A DNA stretch of 64,000 nucleotides from contig NZ_PKUS01000010.1 in assembly GCF_002866825.1 (NCBI RefSeq), positions 62,001-126,000 on the forward strand, written 5' to 3'. The stretch's first letter is position 1. Each line of letters opens with the position of its first letter. This document shows positions 30,934-40,793 of the stretch, one piece after another. The translations under genes and the position numbers were made by a program. The notes below the pieces were generated by a model. That model had not been told where the DNA came from. It did not search any database and saw only the letters and a list, made by a program, of their open reading frames with translations. The stretch comes from Pseudohalioglobus lutimaris. GTDB lineage: Bacteria; Pseudomonadota; Gammaproteobacteria; Pseudomonadales; Halieaceae.

Positions 30934-31884
30934 CTAGTTGCGAAGATTATCTAACACACGTTCTAGATCATTTTCGAGCTTTGCCTGCAAGCCCAGATTA
31001 CCCGTTTCAGCCAGACTGAAACGCAGTGACCAGGCATGCAGGAACAGGCGCTTCAAACCAATCTGTCGGCACAATGACTCCCCCTTTTCTGAACCGTATT
31101 TCACGTCTCCCAACAGAGGAAACCCGGCGTGCTGTGCATGGACGCGGATCTGATGCGTGCGCCCGGTGATCGGCTTGGCTTCGATCAGCGTCGCCCTGGA
31201 AAAGCGCTCAACGACAGCGAACTCGGTCACTGATTTCTTTCCATCGCGGGAAACGCGCACCATGCGCTCACCGGATTGCAGTACGTTCTTTTCCAATGGC
31301 GCCTCCACCCGCTTTAGCGTTCGCGGCCATTTACCGGCGACCAGCGCCAGATAGCGCTTATCCACCTTGTCCTCACGCAACTGCCTGTGCAATTCACGTA
31401 GAGCAGCAGGACGCCTGGCGACAAGAATCAGACCTGAGGTATCCCGGTCCAGTCTGTGCACCAACTCAAGATAGCGATCATCCGGGCGCATTTGCCGCAG
31501 GCATTCAATGAGACCGTAGCTGAGACCACTGCCGCCATGGACGGCCAGACCCGAGGGCTTGTCCATGACCAGCAGCGACGCATCTTCATAAACGATGCGT
31601 TGTGACAACTGCTCAGCGCGAGAACGCGGGATGGAGGGCGGATCTGAGGCAGCGGGCACTCGCAGTGGGGGAATCCTGACCAGATCGCCTGCCGCCACGC
31701 GATAATCCGCCTTCACCCGGCCCTTGTTCACCCGAATCTCGCCCTTGCGCAGCGCCTTGTAGAGCCGGGTACGTGGGACCCCCTTCAGCTCACGGGTAAG
31801 GAAGTTGTCCAGTCGCTGGCCAGAGGAATTCTCCTCGACCAGGAGATGGCGGACAGCTGGCTTTGTTTGTTCAGTCTCTGACAT
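30934..31884 (-). CDS. rluC: 23S rRNA pseudouridine synthase RluC
   Basis: Makes pseudouridines in 23S rRNA (955, 2504 and 2580 in E. coli). It has 316 residues. The N-terminal S4 RNA-binding domain is GQRLDNFLTRELKGVPRTRL, and the catalytic Asp is in HRLDRDTSGLILVARR. It is divergent from rne, exactly as in enterics and pseudomonads. Confidence 0.94.
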   Translation of the reverse strand: MSETEQTKPAVRHLLVEENSSGQRLDNFLTRELKGVPRTRLYKALRKGEIRVNKGRVKADYRVAAGDLVRIPPLRVPAASDPPSIPRSRAEQLSQRIVYEDASLLVMDKPSGLAVHGGSGLSYGLIECLRQMRPDDRYLELVHRLDRDTSGLILVARRPAALRELHRQLREDKVDKRYLALVAGKWPRTLKRVEAPLEKNVLQSGERMVRVSRDGKKSVTEFAVVERFSRATLIEAKPITGRTHQIRVHAQHAGFPLLGDVKYGSEKGESLCRQIGLKRLFLHAWSLRFSLAETGNLGLQAKLENDLERVLDNLRN

Positions 31885-32427
31885 AACTCTCGGAATTTGT
31901 TTAGTTTTCTTTGGGTAGTCGGTATACTTCGCCGCGTGCTGTAGCTCCCGGGTGGAAATATCCCGAAATAAATGGAGCGCCTGCCTGACGAAGATTGGGC
32001 CTGCCAGAGAATAGATGCAAGGTACCGTCAGCTATAACGCCGCACAACGGAAGTCGAAGCATGGGTCTTCACTGCGGATTGAACCCGCCCTAACCCAGCT
32101 AATTCGACAGTAATTGAAACCGAGCAGCAATGCCTGCCGGGACACAGAATCAGACAAATAACAGCGTCGTCGTCAGCCCCAGGTGCTGCGACACTACCAA
32201 AAAGGGAGATGGAGTACCATTCCCCGGCGCTGATATCACCGCCAGCAAGCGGCAGTGTTATGTAAGAGATTACCTGGGCGCCGGGAGTGGCGTTCAACAA
32301 AACGTGCTGTGAACCAGCCGACAGCGCGCGAGGTTGCGCGAAGAATGTTCCTCCCCGCGGGTGTAATAGCCCGCAGCACTGATTCCCTGCCCCGCCAGGC
32401 CTGTTGTCACAAGGCTTAGGCAAACTT
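31885..32427 (+). promoter_or_regulatory. Long rne upstream region / 5' leader
   Basis: A 543-bp region between divergent rluC and rne with no credible gene. A TATACT (31923–31928) may be a -10 element, with a weak -35. If so, the rne leader would be close to 490 bases. A GCGGG…CCCGC hairpin lies around 32357–32373. Long rne leaders mediate RNase E autoregulation in E. coli; that role here is inference. Confidence 0.4.
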
Positions 32428-35187
32428 ATGAAAAAAATGCTAATTAACGCAACGCAACCGGAAGAGTTACGCGTCGCGATGGTCGATGGCCAGCGTCTGT
32501 ACGACCTGGATATCGAGAACCGCACCCGCATCCAGAAAAAGTCCAACGTATATAAAGGCAAGATCACTCGCGTAGAGGCAAGTCTCGAAGCGGCCTTTGT
32601 CGACTTCGGCGCTGACCGTCACGGCTTCCTGCCGTTGAAAGAGATATCCCGGGAATACTTCTACCGCAAGGCTGATGGCGAAGGTCGCACAAAAATCAGG
32701 GAAGTGGTCAAGGAAGGCACTGAAATCATCGTGCAGGTGGACAAGGAAGAACGCGGCAACAAGGGCGCGGCGCTGACCACGTTTATCTCCCTGGCCGGAC
32801 GCTACATGGTCTTGATGCCCAACAATCCGCGGGCCGGCGGTATTTCCCGCCGTATCGAGGGTGATGATCGCACTGAGCTGCGCGAGGCGCTCTCCGCCCT
32901 GGAAATCCCCAACGGCATGGGCGTGATTATCCGCACTGCGGGCGTGGGGCGCTCCGCTGAAGAATTGCAGTGGGACCTTAATTACCTGCTGCAACTCTGG
33001 GAGAAGATTGGCGCAGCCAACGATGAGGTAAAGGCACCTGCCCTGCTCTTCCAGGAAAGTAACGTCATTATCCGCGCCATTCGCGACAACCTGCGTGATG
33101 ACATAGACCAGGTCCTGATTGATTCTCCTGAAGCGTTCAAACAGGCCGAGGAGTTTGTCGGACTGGTAATGCCGCAGTACAAGAATCGCCTGCGCGTGTA
33201 CGAAGATGCCATTCCGATGTTCAATCGGTTCCAGATTGAAAGCCAGATTGAAACAGCGTTCCAACGTGAAGTCCGCCTCCCCTCTGGTGGTTCCATTGTT
33301 ATCGATCCTACCGAGGCCCTGATCTCCATCGATATCAACTCCGCTCGCGCTACCAAGGGCAAAGATATCGAAGACACAGCACTACAGACCAACCTGGAAG
33401 CCGCTGACGAAGTCGCCAGGCAGCTCAGACTGCGAGACATGGGCGGCCTCGTGGTAATCGACTTCATTGATATGCTTGCTGCACGCAACCAGCGCGCGGT
33501 AGAGAACCGTATGCGGGATGCGCTGGATATCGACCGCGCACGGGTACAGGTCGGACGGATTTCGCGCTTCGGCCTGCTCGAAATGTCCCGTCAGCGATTG
33601 CGCCCCTCCCTGGGAGAAACCAGCGCGATTGTATGCCCTCGCTGCACGGGTCAGGGCACCATTCGCGACACTAAATCGCTGGCGCTGTCGATCCTGCGTT
33701 TGCTGGAAGAAGAAGCCATCAAGGACCGCACCGCCGAGGTGCGCGGAATTGTGCCGCTGGATGTTGCCGCTTATCTGCTTAACGAGAAACGGACTGCACT
33801 GGGAGACATAGAGCGAGACGCGAAGGTCCGGGTACTGGTCGTTCCAAACCCGAACCTCGAAACGCCGCACTTTGAAGTGCAACGACTGCGTGACGATGAA
33901 GTTGATGGCACCCATGAGACCAGCTACAAAATTGAAATAGCTGCACCCGATGTGGACTCGATTTCTGACACGCACACAGCGGCCATCCCTCAGCAACAGG
34001 CTGCTGTGCAGGGCGTCACCCCGCAACAGGCCCCTGCTCCAGAGGCCACTGCACCCGCAGCCGCCGAGGCTAAGCAGCCACAGCAACGCAATAAGCCGCA
34101 AAAGAGTGCGCCCGCGCGGCAACCGGAGCCCGGTCTGATTACACGCCTCTGGGGCTCCCTCTTTGGCACGGCTGAGGCTGCCCAGCCCACACAGACTGCG
34201 AAGAAAAAGGAAGCGTCTTCGACAGACGCTAAAAGCCAGGGCCAGGGACAAGGTCAGAAGTCACAGGGGAATCGCAGCCGCAGTCGCAACAACCGCAATC
34301 GTCGTGGGCAGGGACAGCAGGCTCGCAATGAGCGTCAGGATAGCAACCGCGCCGAAACGCAAACTCGCACGCAAAACCAGCAGGAGCGCACAACGGAGGA
34401 CGACCAGCCCAGGAAGCGTGAGCGCAGCAGTGAGGAACAGCGCAAGCAGGGCGGAAGTAACAACCGTAATCGACGTCGCAATGAGCGCGGCGGCCAGCGA
34501 CGCAAGCAGGAAGTGAGTGCCGAGGCGGCGAACGAAACCCGTCAGGCAGAGACTGATCAACCGCAAAGCGAACGCGATGACCAGCCGCGCAAGCGCCCCT
34601 CTGACATGAAGCGCTCGGAAGCACCACGCCGCCGCCGGAATCGCAGCCGCAAGCCCGAACAAGCTGCTGCCACAGTGGAAGCGGCAGGCGTTGACGCGAC
34701 ATCGGCTGACATCAAAGCCGTCGCAAACACCGACAGCGCACCCGAGAAACCTCAGCCGATCGCCGCCCCCGCGGCCGCCAGCCATGAAGCGAAACCTGTG
34801 CCCGCAGAGGAAAGCAATGTTGTTGCCGAGGCTGTCAGCAAACCTGCTCAGCCCGACGCGCCTCAGGTAGAAGCGGTTCCCGCGCAGGCAGAGGCGCCGT
34901 CGGTTGCACCAGTGAAACACGCTGAAGACAAGGCTGAGCCCGCAGCAGTTGCGACGCCGGCGAAGGCGTCGACCGCAGGCATCAACAAAGAGGGCCGAGC
35001 CGTAAACGACCCCAGGGTTGAACCCCGGCCAGTGCAGTCTGTGGAAATCAGCACTCAGCACATACCGTTGTTCGGCGACAGCGTCGCTCCGCCGGCAACG
35101 TGCAGTAAGCGGACTGAGCCCCGTGCCAAGAATGATCCCAGGGGACCACTGCCGGGCATCCAGATGGCAGAGGCTGCCTCTAACTAA
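32428..35187 (+). CDS. rne: Ribonuclease E
   Basis: An endoribonuclease that starts mRNA decay and rRNA/tRNA processing and scaffolds the degradosome. It has 919 residues from ATG 32428 ([20 protein letters not shown]). The order is an S1 domain (about 39–120), the catalytic domain with Asp 302 in ISIDINSAR and the Asp of VVIDFIDM near 345, and the Zn-link CPRC at 403–406. After residue ~520 it is disordered. [12 protein letters not shown] (about 569–580) looks like the amphipathic membrane-binding segment. Arg-rich stretches and two NDPR motifs (860–863 and 902–905) follow, probably RNA or partner contacts. Confidence 0.96.
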   Translation: MKKMLINATQPEELRVAMVDGQRLYDLDIENRTRIQKKSNVYKGKITRVEASLEAAFVDFGADRHGFLPLKEISREYFYRKADGEGRTKIREVVKEGTEIIVQVDKEERGNKGAALTTFISLAGRYMVLMPNNPRAGGISRRIEGDDRTELREALSALEIPNGMGVIIRTAGVGRSAEELQWDLNYLLQLWEKIGAANDEVKAPALLFQESNVIIRAIRDNLRDDIDQVLIDSPEAFKQAEEFVGLVMPQYKNRLRVYEDAIPMFNRFQIESQIETAFQREVRLPSGGSIVIDPTEALISIDINSARATKGKDIEDTALQTNLEAADEVARQLRLRDMGGLVVIDFIDMLAARNQRAVENRMRDALDIDRARVQVGRISRFGLLEMSRQRLRPSLGETSAIVCPRCTGQGTIRDTKSLALSILRLLEEEAIKDRTAEVRGIVPLDVAAYLLNEKRTALGDIERDAKVRVLVVPNPNLETPHFEVQRLRDDEVDGTHETSYKIEIAAPDVDSISDTHTAAIPQQQAAVQGVTPQQAPAPEATAPAAAEAKQPQQRNKPQKSAPARQPEPGLITRLWGSLFGTAEAAQPTQTAKKKEASSTDAKSQGQGQGQKSQGNRSRSRNNRNRRGQGQQARNERQDSNRAETQTRTQNQQERTTEDDQPRKRERSSEEQRKQGGSNNRNRRRNERGGQRRKQEVSAEAANETRQAETDQPQSERDDQPRKRPSDMKRSEAPRRRRNRSRKPEQAAATVEAAGVDATSADIKAVANTDSAPEKPQPIAAPAAASHEAKPVPAEESNVVAEAVSKPAQPDAPQVEAVPAQAEAPSVAPVKHAEDKAEPAAVATPAKASTAGINKEGRAVNDPRVEPRPVQSVEISTQHIPLFGDSVAPPATCSKRTEPRAKNDPRGPLPGIQMAEAASN

Positions 35188-35201
35188 AAAGCGCTGAAAT
35201 A

Positions 35202-35235
35202 CAGGCACTTGAGGCCTTTAGCCTCTTGTGCCCTG
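35202..35235 (+). terminator. Hairpin at the 3' end of rne
   Basis: CAGGCAC-TT-GAGGC (35202–35215) pairs with GCCTC-TT-GTGCCCTG (35221–35235) around CTTTA. There is no T-tract, so it may be a processing or stability structure rather than a strict intrinsic terminator. Its 3' arm overlaps the -35 of the tRNA-Ser promoter. Confidence 0.4.
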
Positions 35236-35253
35236 ACTTCAGGGATGTATAAT
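35226..35253 (+). promoter_or_regulatory. Sigma-70-like promoter for tRNA-Ser
   Basis: TTGTGC (35226–35231) and a perfect TATAAT (35248–35253) with 16-bp spacing. The start is predicted near 35260, about 40 bases before the tRNA. Confidence 0.7.
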
Positions 35254-35300
35254 TCCGGCTTCTTCACCGGGCGGTATGGGTGGAGAAAATCAGGTTTTAT

Positions 35301-35390
35301 GGTGGGCTGGCAGAGTGGTCGAATGCGGCGGTCTTGAAAACCGTTGACGGTTTATCCCGTCCCGGGGTTCGAATCCCTGGCCCACCGCCA
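35301..35390 (+). tRNA. tRNA-Ser (UGA anticodon)
   Basis: A 90-base tRNA, GGTGGGC…GCCCACC-G-CCA. The anticodon loop CTTGAAA on a CGGT/ACCG stem gives UGA (codon UCA). It has a class II long variable arm and T-arm GGGGTTCGAATCCC. Confidence 0.97.
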
Positions 35391-35398
35391 TATAACGC

Positions 35399-35445
35399 AA
35401 AGCCCCGGGCGTGCAGTGTCCCTGCGCCCCCGGGGCTTTGTCGTT
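35399..35445 (+). terminator. Terminator hairpin between tRNA-Ser and the convergent transporter gene
   Basis: AAAGCCCCGGG (35399–35409) pairs with CCCGGGGCTTT (35429–35439), followed by GTCGTTTT. The symmetrical A/T flanks mean it may serve both converging transcripts. Confidence 0.7.
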
Positions 35446-35446
35446 T

Positions 35447-36787
35447 TCACGCTGACGATTGAGCCTCATCCCCTGCAGCAGCGGCCTGTTGCTGGGCAAG
35501 CTCCCGTTTCTGAAAGCCGCGCCCCAGAGCAATACCCGTAATCGCCCAGAGCATGGCAATGACGGCGCCCGTTCCGGCGACGGCCGCAAGGCCTAATCCC
35601 AGGCCCTGGGTTAACCCGGTAAACGCCCAGGCATTGAGCATGTCACCACCGCGGTAGATCACTATGTCAATGACAGGTTTCGCCTTGAAGCGAGTCTCCC
35701 TGTCTACGGCCGTAAACAACATTTCCCTTCCCGGCCGGGAGATCGCATAGTTTCCTGCTCTCCTCACTACCTGTATCGCCAACACAATGGACAGCATCGG
35801 CAGAAACATCAGCAGTATCAGTCCAAAACCGATGACTACCGGCACGGATGCCAGCGTGAAGGGCAAGCCGAGTCGACTGGCGATACGGCCCGTGGCGAAC
35901 GTCGCCACCAACAGGGTAAGCGTGTTCACCACAAGGTCGACACCAGCCCAGATCTGGGTTCGCTCTGCGCGACTGTACTCCGCCATCAGGTTCTTCAACT
36001 CGAAATAGACAAAAGACCCGATAGATGTGTAGAGAAAAATGAACAGCCCGATGCCCAGCAGATAGGGAGACTTCAAAAACTCACTGAACCCTGACAGCGG
36101 GTTCCCGCCAATGTATTCAAAGTCACTTTTGCCTGCATGCACACCGGTATTGGCCAACTCGCTGGTCTTAAGCCTCTGTACCCAGGCGATCAACGGCAGG
36201 GTAACCAGGATCATGCAACTGGCGACTAACAAGAGCGCATCGGTTGATCCTGTGCCTGCGAGCGCCGTTGCCAGCGCCGGGCCGCCCAGCGCGCCCACAC
36301 TCGCCCCGGCGCCGATAAACCCGAACAGGCGTTTTGCCTGCCCCTGGTTAAAGACATCGGCCATGAAGCTCCAGAATACTGAAATGTGAAACAGGCTGAA
36401 CACGCTGACCCAAACATAAAACGACTTGTCCAGAAGGGTACGGTCAGTGAAGAACTGGCTGCCCAGGTAAAAGAGTACAAAACTGAGAGCGAAAAAACTG
36501 TATACCGCGGGCACCAGGCGAACCACGCGCAGCCGCGACACCGCCGCGCCATAAAGTGACACGGCCACGGCGCTGAAGAAGAAGGTAAATGTCCACAACC
36601 AACTCACCTCTGCGTCAGTCCAGTCCGATGCCATGGCATCACGCAGCGGACGCAAGATGTAGTAAGACCCCATTAGTACCAGAACAAGAGAAAATGAGGC
36701 CAGGGTTGCTCGCTGCTCCTGCGGGGCAATATCACAGACACGTGCAAGCAGGCGCTGCATGCCGTTTCCGGCTGAATCGGAGGACAT
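35447..36787 (-). CDS. Major-facilitator / ATP:ADP-translocase-like membrane transporter
   Basis: A 446-residue integral membrane protein with about 12 hydrophobic helices. The N-terminal part (FSLVLVLMGSYYILRPLRDAM) and the KRLFGFIGAGASVGALGGP loop match the free-living relatives of the NTT (ATP/ADP translocase, Npt1) family within the MFS fold. Substrate unknown; a nucleotide exchanger role cannot be assumed for a free-living bacterium. ATG 36787 overlaps the stop of the aldo/keto reductase remnant (TGATG), which suggests the two were once translationally coupled. Confidence 0.7.
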   Translation of the reverse strand: MSSDSAGNGMQRLLARVCDIAPQEQRATLASFSLVLVLMGSYYILRPLRDAMASDWTDAEVSWLWTFTFFFSAVAVSLYGAAVSRLRVVRLVPAVYSFFALSFVLFYLGSQFFTDRTLLDKSFYVWVSVFSLFHISVFWSFMADVFNQGQAKRLFGFIGAGASVGALGGPALATALAGTGSTDALLLVASCMILVTLPLIAWVQRLKTSELANTGVHAGKSDFEYIGGNPLSGFSEFLKSPYLLGIGLFIFLYTSIGSFVYFELKNLMAEYSRAERTQIWAGVDLVVNTLTLLVATFATGRIASRLGLPFTLASVPVVIGFGLILLMFLPMLSIVLAIQVVRRAGNYAISRPGREMLFTAVDRETRFKAKPVIDIVIYRGGDMLNAWAFTGLTQGLGLGLAAVAGTGAVIAMLWAITGIALGRGFQKRELAQQQAAAAGDEAQSSA

Positions 36788-37221
36788 CAAACAGGCATCT
36801 CGTCGAATATGCGCACCATTTCTTTTCTCCGATCGGCATCGGGGACCGGCCCCTTGTTTGCACCCATATTATCCTGCATAAGATTAACCTTTGACGTTGC
36901 GGGGAACTGGCAGGTAACCGCCTGATGCCCGATAATGAATTTCAGATAGCACTGCCCCCAACTCACGCAGCCCGGATCGGCTGCAACCGCGGGCAAAGCC
37001 TGCCTCGCAGGCCGCTTGAACAGGGCGTCACGCTGCAAGGGGCGATTGATCATGGTGGCGATACCCCTATCCAACGCCAGCGGTAGCATACGCTTTTCGG
37101 CCGCGCGATGTGGTCATCCCGATATAGCGCTCTCTGCCTTCCGCTTTCCAGACCCTGGTATCGCTGGACCCAGTGCAAGCGCCGGGGCGCACAGCTGTAA
37201 GGATTGTCGACGGGTGATCAC
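36787..37221 (-). pseudogene. Aldo/keto reductase, decayed by internal deletions
   Basis: Three pieces of a roughly 300-residue aldo/keto reductase remain in order. The first is a GTG-started Tat-like leader (ITRRQSLQLCAPALALGPA, from 37221). The second, in another frame, is WKAEGRERYIGMTTSRGRK (about 37150–37096), matching the family's mid-region. The third is a 100-residue C-terminus from 37089 (LPLALDRGIATMINRPLQ, then FLKFIIGHQAVTC-like). The first frame ends at a TGA, and most of the barrel, including the catalytic Tyr/Lys region, is gone. The C-terminal piece still abuts the transporter start. It is not expected to be functional. Confidence 0.75.
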
Positions 37222-37348
37222 GCTGGTATTCTCAGACGATTTCGCGCAACAGTGTTCCAGCCATAACCAAATGGGTCAAGTCCTGGCTCCGCAAATAGCG
37301 ACCCGGCGCACTGTTTTAGAGTTTAGTTAACCTGCAAGGTATATCCCC

Positions 37349-37762
37349 ATGACTGCGCCAACGCTAGCCCTGCTTTCTGCAGCTACTTTTTTCCTGGTAG
37401 CTCTGCTGCTTGGGGTATGGAAATACTGCCAAATGGTTGCCAGCCCGGACGGGCTGGCTCACCCCTATGTTGATATTGCCCACCGCGCATCCCTGCTTTA
37501 TTCCTTTGCGGCGGCAATGCTTGCTTACTTCACTGAGGTGAGCCAGTTAGCCAACGGCGTTGAATTAGTTGCAACTGCTTTACTGGTCACCTACTTCGCT
37601 TTTGCAATTATTGGCTACATCGGTCACGGCTACAGACGCGACACGGACAACCAGATCCGTGACATCAACACGACTGGCAAAGTTTTTCTCTGGTCGTTGG
37701 TGGTCGCTGAGATCGGCGGTTTCCTGGTGATTTTCTATGGCCTGGTCACGGCCCTGCTTTAG
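37349..37762 (+). CDS. Four-helix integral membrane protein, unknown function
   Basis: A 137-residue protein with four hydrophobic segments, at about residues 5–25, 48–64, 70–92 and 112–135. Conserved-looking polar positions lie between them (WKYCQMVASPDG, AHPYVDIAHRASL, GHGYRRDTDNQIRD). A ribosome site (AAGG) precedes the ATG at 37349. I cannot assign a family. It is convergent with fabY, whose stop is 6 bp away. Confidence 0.55.
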   Translation: MTAPTLALLSAATFFLVALLLGVWKYCQMVASPDGLAHPYVDIAHRASLLYSFAAAMLAYFTEVSQLANGVELVATALLVTYFAFAIIGYIGHGYRRDTDNQIRDINTTGKVFLWSLVVAEIGGFLVIFYGLVTALL

Positions 37763-37768
37763 AGACCC

Positions 37769-39613
37769 CTATTCGAAAGGATTTTTTAGCGCGAGGTCGA
37801 CCTCGAATTTGCCGACGCGAATTTTATCGGCAGTCACTTCGACATCTCCATCAGCCAGAACGCCGTGATCAAAACGGTAAATCGGGGCTATAGTCCCGGC
37901 GATCATACCTTCATCATATTCAGTTTGTGCACTCACAACACGCTCGTTAGCCCCCTGCCAGGCTGCCCACTCTTTTTCTGAATAGCGCTTTTGCAGGAGC
38001 CGCTGGGCGGCAACCGGGCTCAACAGTGTTGCCGACGCATTGTTGCCGCCAAAGCCCTTGGAATTAATCACCGCATATTCCGCATCAGCGGTGTCAAACT
38101 TACGATGTTTAGTGCTGAAGGCAAGCTGACTATGACTTACATCGTCAGCGAGGCCGTCGATAGTATTGATGCCGGGTATCAGACCGTGGTGCCACATACT
38201 CAGGGTTGCTGTCACCTGGTCTCCGGAGGCCGCGCCAAGAGAATGGCCAAGATAGCTTTTTAAAGCCACTACCGGCCATTTCTCAATGCCGAACGCCTCG
38301 GCTGTGCGGTCGAGAATCTCCGACTCGGTAACCCGGTTTTGGGGAGTGCCTGTACCGTGCGCCTGCACCAGGCCGCCGCGGCGGACCGCCTCCTCACCCA
38401 GCATCGCCCGTGCCGCAGCAACGGCTTTGGCCACGGTAATATAGTTGCCTACTCCGGGGCCCGAAATTGATTTTTTGTAACCGTCGGCATTAACGAAAAC
38501 GTCGGTGGCAGCGCCATACAGGGTGGCGCCCATCTCCATGGCGAGTTCGTCATCAAACAATACAATCATCTGTGCGGACTCAGCGATGGTGAAACCGCAA
38601 TTCTCGGCAAATGGTCTGCACGCCCTGCGATGGTCTGGTTCCACGCCATCAGCGACGCCATCCAGCGCACGCAAGCCCTTGTCCGTAGCCAGCGCACCCA
38701 TCGCCGCGTAACCTTCCATTACCTCCGCGTTGATAGGCGCCTCGGCCGCACCTACGAAAGCGACACGTGCTCGCCCCGCACGGATATCGGCAATGCCATT
38801 CTTGAGGTTATAGAGAAAGGACGCGCAGGCACCCAGAGTGGCGCCGGTTGAGCCCATGGCGCCGAGTACGTAAGCGTTAATGAAGTCCGCAGGCATTTCC
38901 GCCAGGCTCAGTGGACAGTACTTGGAGGTTACACGTTTACCGTTATAGCGCGCCTTGAGCATGCCACCTGCTCCGGCGCTGTCCAACTGGCCCATTGCGC
39001 TTCCTGCATAGACGCTTATCTGGTCCGCGGGTACACGGCGCTGTAACTGCTCCCAGTCGATTCCCAGGTTACCTAACGCGTCAGAAGCGGCGCAAACGGT
39101 CATCTCCAGGCCGCGCGGATGACTACGCGAGGGATACAGGTCCCCGGGTTCATACCCCGTAGGCAACTGCCCTGCTGCCTTGACCTCAAATTCCCGGTTG
39201 GTGGGCAACAGAAACTCCTGGTGGCCCTGGATGTTTACATTGACATGGGTCACCGAGGTGGGCGTGACCTTCCAGCTTGGCGGGATAGCTTCCGGTAGGT
39301 GACGTCGCTCAATATCAAAGTTGACCGGATGGCCATTACTCTCGGTAGGGAAACGCTGGTTCCAGAGGACGCTGTCCACGTCAAAATGATTGCTTTCAAT
39401 CCTCCGAATCAATGTATGGTCGAGAATATATCGCTCATTGTCGGCTGCGGGGTCCAGGCCCATCATGCTCGCCAGCGACGCCAATGTACGCTGCCTGGAC
39501 TTTTCACCAAGCGCCTCGTAACCCATGCGCGCAAGTGCATGGTGGCCAGAAGCACGACCCGCCCCGTTAATACCTCCGAGGCTGACAATTACTGGTAACC
39601 GCTCCCTGCCCAT
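37769..39613 (-). CDS. fabY: FabY-type beta-ketoacyl-ACP synthase
   Basis: A condensing enzyme of 614 residues closely resembling Pseudomonas aeruginosa FabY, which replaces FabH in starting fatty-acid synthesis by condensing acetyl-CoA with malonyl-ACP. It shares PVIVSLGG near the N-terminus, GQLPTGYEPGDLYPSRSHPRG, the active-site Cys in LGACASFLYNL, the His in HGTGTPQNRVTESEILDR and KSYLGHSLGAASGDQ, and INSKGFGGNNAS. ATG 39613 is chosen because GGATGAG lies 7 bases upstream; ATG 39625 has no properly spaced ribosome site. The fab cluster at 25–29 kb lacks fabH, consistent with this role. Confidence 0.88.
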   Translation of the reverse strand: MGRERLPVIVSLGGINGAGRASGHHALARMGYEALGEKSRQRTLASLASMMGLDPAADNERYILDHTLIRRIESNHFDVDSVLWNQRFPTESNGHPVNFDIERRHLPEAIPPSWKVTPTSVTHVNVNIQGHQEFLLPTNREFEVKAAGQLPTGYEPGDLYPSRSHPRGLEMTVCAASDALGNLGIDWEQLQRRVPADQISVYAGSAMGQLDSAGAGGMLKARYNGKRVTSKYCPLSLAEMPADFINAYVLGAMGSTGATLGACASFLYNLKNGIADIRAGRARVAFVGAAEAPINAEVMEGYAAMGALATDKGLRALDGVADGVEPDHRRACRPFAENCGFTIAESAQMIVLFDDELAMEMGATLYGAATDVFVNADGYKKSISGPGVGNYITVAKAVAAARAMLGEEAVRRGGLVQAHGTGTPQNRVTESEILDRTAEAFGIEKWPVVALKSYLGHSLGAASGDQVTATLSMWHHGLIPGINTIDGLADDVSHSQLAFSTKHRKFDTADAEYAVINSKGFGGNNASATLLSPVAAQRLLQKRYSEKEWAAWQGANERVVSAQTEYDEGMIAGTIAPIYRFDHGVLADGDVEVTADKIRVGKFEVDLALKNPFE

Positions 39614-39731
39614 GTATTCACTCATCCTGATAATGTTCAATATTGGGAAACAGTGTACGCGGCTATTGTGAGCTTCATTAGTACGTTTCTGCCATATACT
39701 ATGCAATATCAGTCAAACGCGAAATCACGTC

Positions 39732-40715
39732 ATGTACCGAATCGCCGCCCTGCTCTACCCCCAGGCCCTGGCCACCAGCATCACGCTGCCGCTGGAGATT
39801 CTCCGCGCGGCAGCCCAGATGGCACGAGTCAAAAGCCGCCTCAATCCAGATGTAGAACTACTGCTTGTGGCACCGGATTTACAGCCGGTAGCTGTTTTTG
39901 GCGACATCTGTCTGCAACCTGACCTGACGCTCGCATCATTGCCTACCCTGGATCTGCTGATACTGCCGGCCATCTGGCGCAACCCCGAGCCGGTGATTCG
40001 TGCTGCCGGCCCCTGGCTGGATCAATTGGCCGCCATTGCCGCAACAGGCACCCGTGTCTGTGCCGTCGGCAGCGGGGCCTGTTTGCTGGCAGAGGCCGGA
40101 TTGCTGGACGGCCGACCTGCCACCACCCACTGGAATTACCTCGACACCTTTGCTCAACGCTATCCAAATGTGCGCCTGAAACCGCGGCACCTGATTACCC
40201 AAAGCGACAATATCTTCTGCGTCGGCAGTGTGAACTCCATCGCCGACCTGATGGTGCACCTGGTAGAGGACTGGTATGGGCACAGTATCGCCAGTACCGT
40301 GGAAAACCAGTTTTCTCCGGAAATACGCCGCCCCTTCCGCGCGGCCGCATATCAGACAGGTGGGGAAACCAGCCATCATGATGAACTGGTATTGGAGGCT
40401 CAACAGTGGCTGCGAGACAAGCTCGCAGCAAAGCCGACAATCGCGCAACTGGCCGCGTTTCTCGAGGTCAGCCCGCGGACCTTGAATCGCCGGTTTCACC
40501 TGGCAACGGGCCAGAGCCCCCGCGCCTGGTTACAGGAACTGCGTGTCAGCCAGGCTAGGGAATTGCTGCGCCACAGCAACCTCACCGTGAGTGAAATAGC
40601 CTGGCAGGTCGGCATGAGCGATCTCAGTCATTTTGGCAAACTGTTCCGCCAGCACGTGGGCATGACGCCCGGCGCATACAGGGAAGCCGTTCGTGGCAAG
40701 CTTTTCGTGCCTTAG
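39732..40715 (+). CDS. GlxA-type transcriptional regulator (DJ-1/PfpI + AraC domains)
   Basis: A 327-residue regulator. The N-terminal DJ-1/PfpI-like sensor domain is at about residues 1–180 (VCAVGSGACLLAEAGLLDGRPATTHW, where Cys is replaced by Gly-Ser-Gly-Ala around the nucleophile elbow). The C-terminal AraC-type double helix-turn-helix is at about 230–320 (LAAFLEVSPRTLNRRFH, then VSEIAWQVGMSDLSHFGKLF). It is divergent from fabY across a 118-bp gap, so fabY is a possible target. The effector is unknown. Confidence 0.82.
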   Translation: MYRIAALLYPQALATSITLPLEILRAAAQMARVKSRLNPDVELLLVAPDLQPVAVFGDICLQPDLTLASLPTLDLLILPAIWRNPEPVIRAAGPWLDQLAAIAATGTRVCAVGSGACLLAEAGLLDGRPATTHWNYLDTFAQRYPNVRLKPRHLITQSDNIFCVGSVNSIADLMVHLVEDWYGHSIASTVENQFSPEIRRPFRAAAYQTGGETSHHDELVLEAQQWLRDKLAAKPTIAQLAAFLEVSPRTLNRRFHLATGQSPRAWLQELRVSQARELLRHSNLTVSEIAWQVGMSDLSHFGKLFRQHVGMTPGAYREAVRGKLFVP

Positions 40716-40793
40716 CCCGCTTGAGGAAACAGACCGCCTGTGGCTAAATGGGCGCCCTTTTTTATCACCTCGCCAGCATCCAGGAATCCAATC

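Noticed and set aside
33382-35208. Long minus-strand frames opposite rne
   Set aside because: They mirror the repetitive Arg/Gln/Ala-rich tail of RNase E, have low-complexity products and no ribosome sites.
40716-40793. Possible FMN riboswitch ahead of ribB
   Set aside because: The gap is only 78 bp and lacks the conserved FMN aptamer core.
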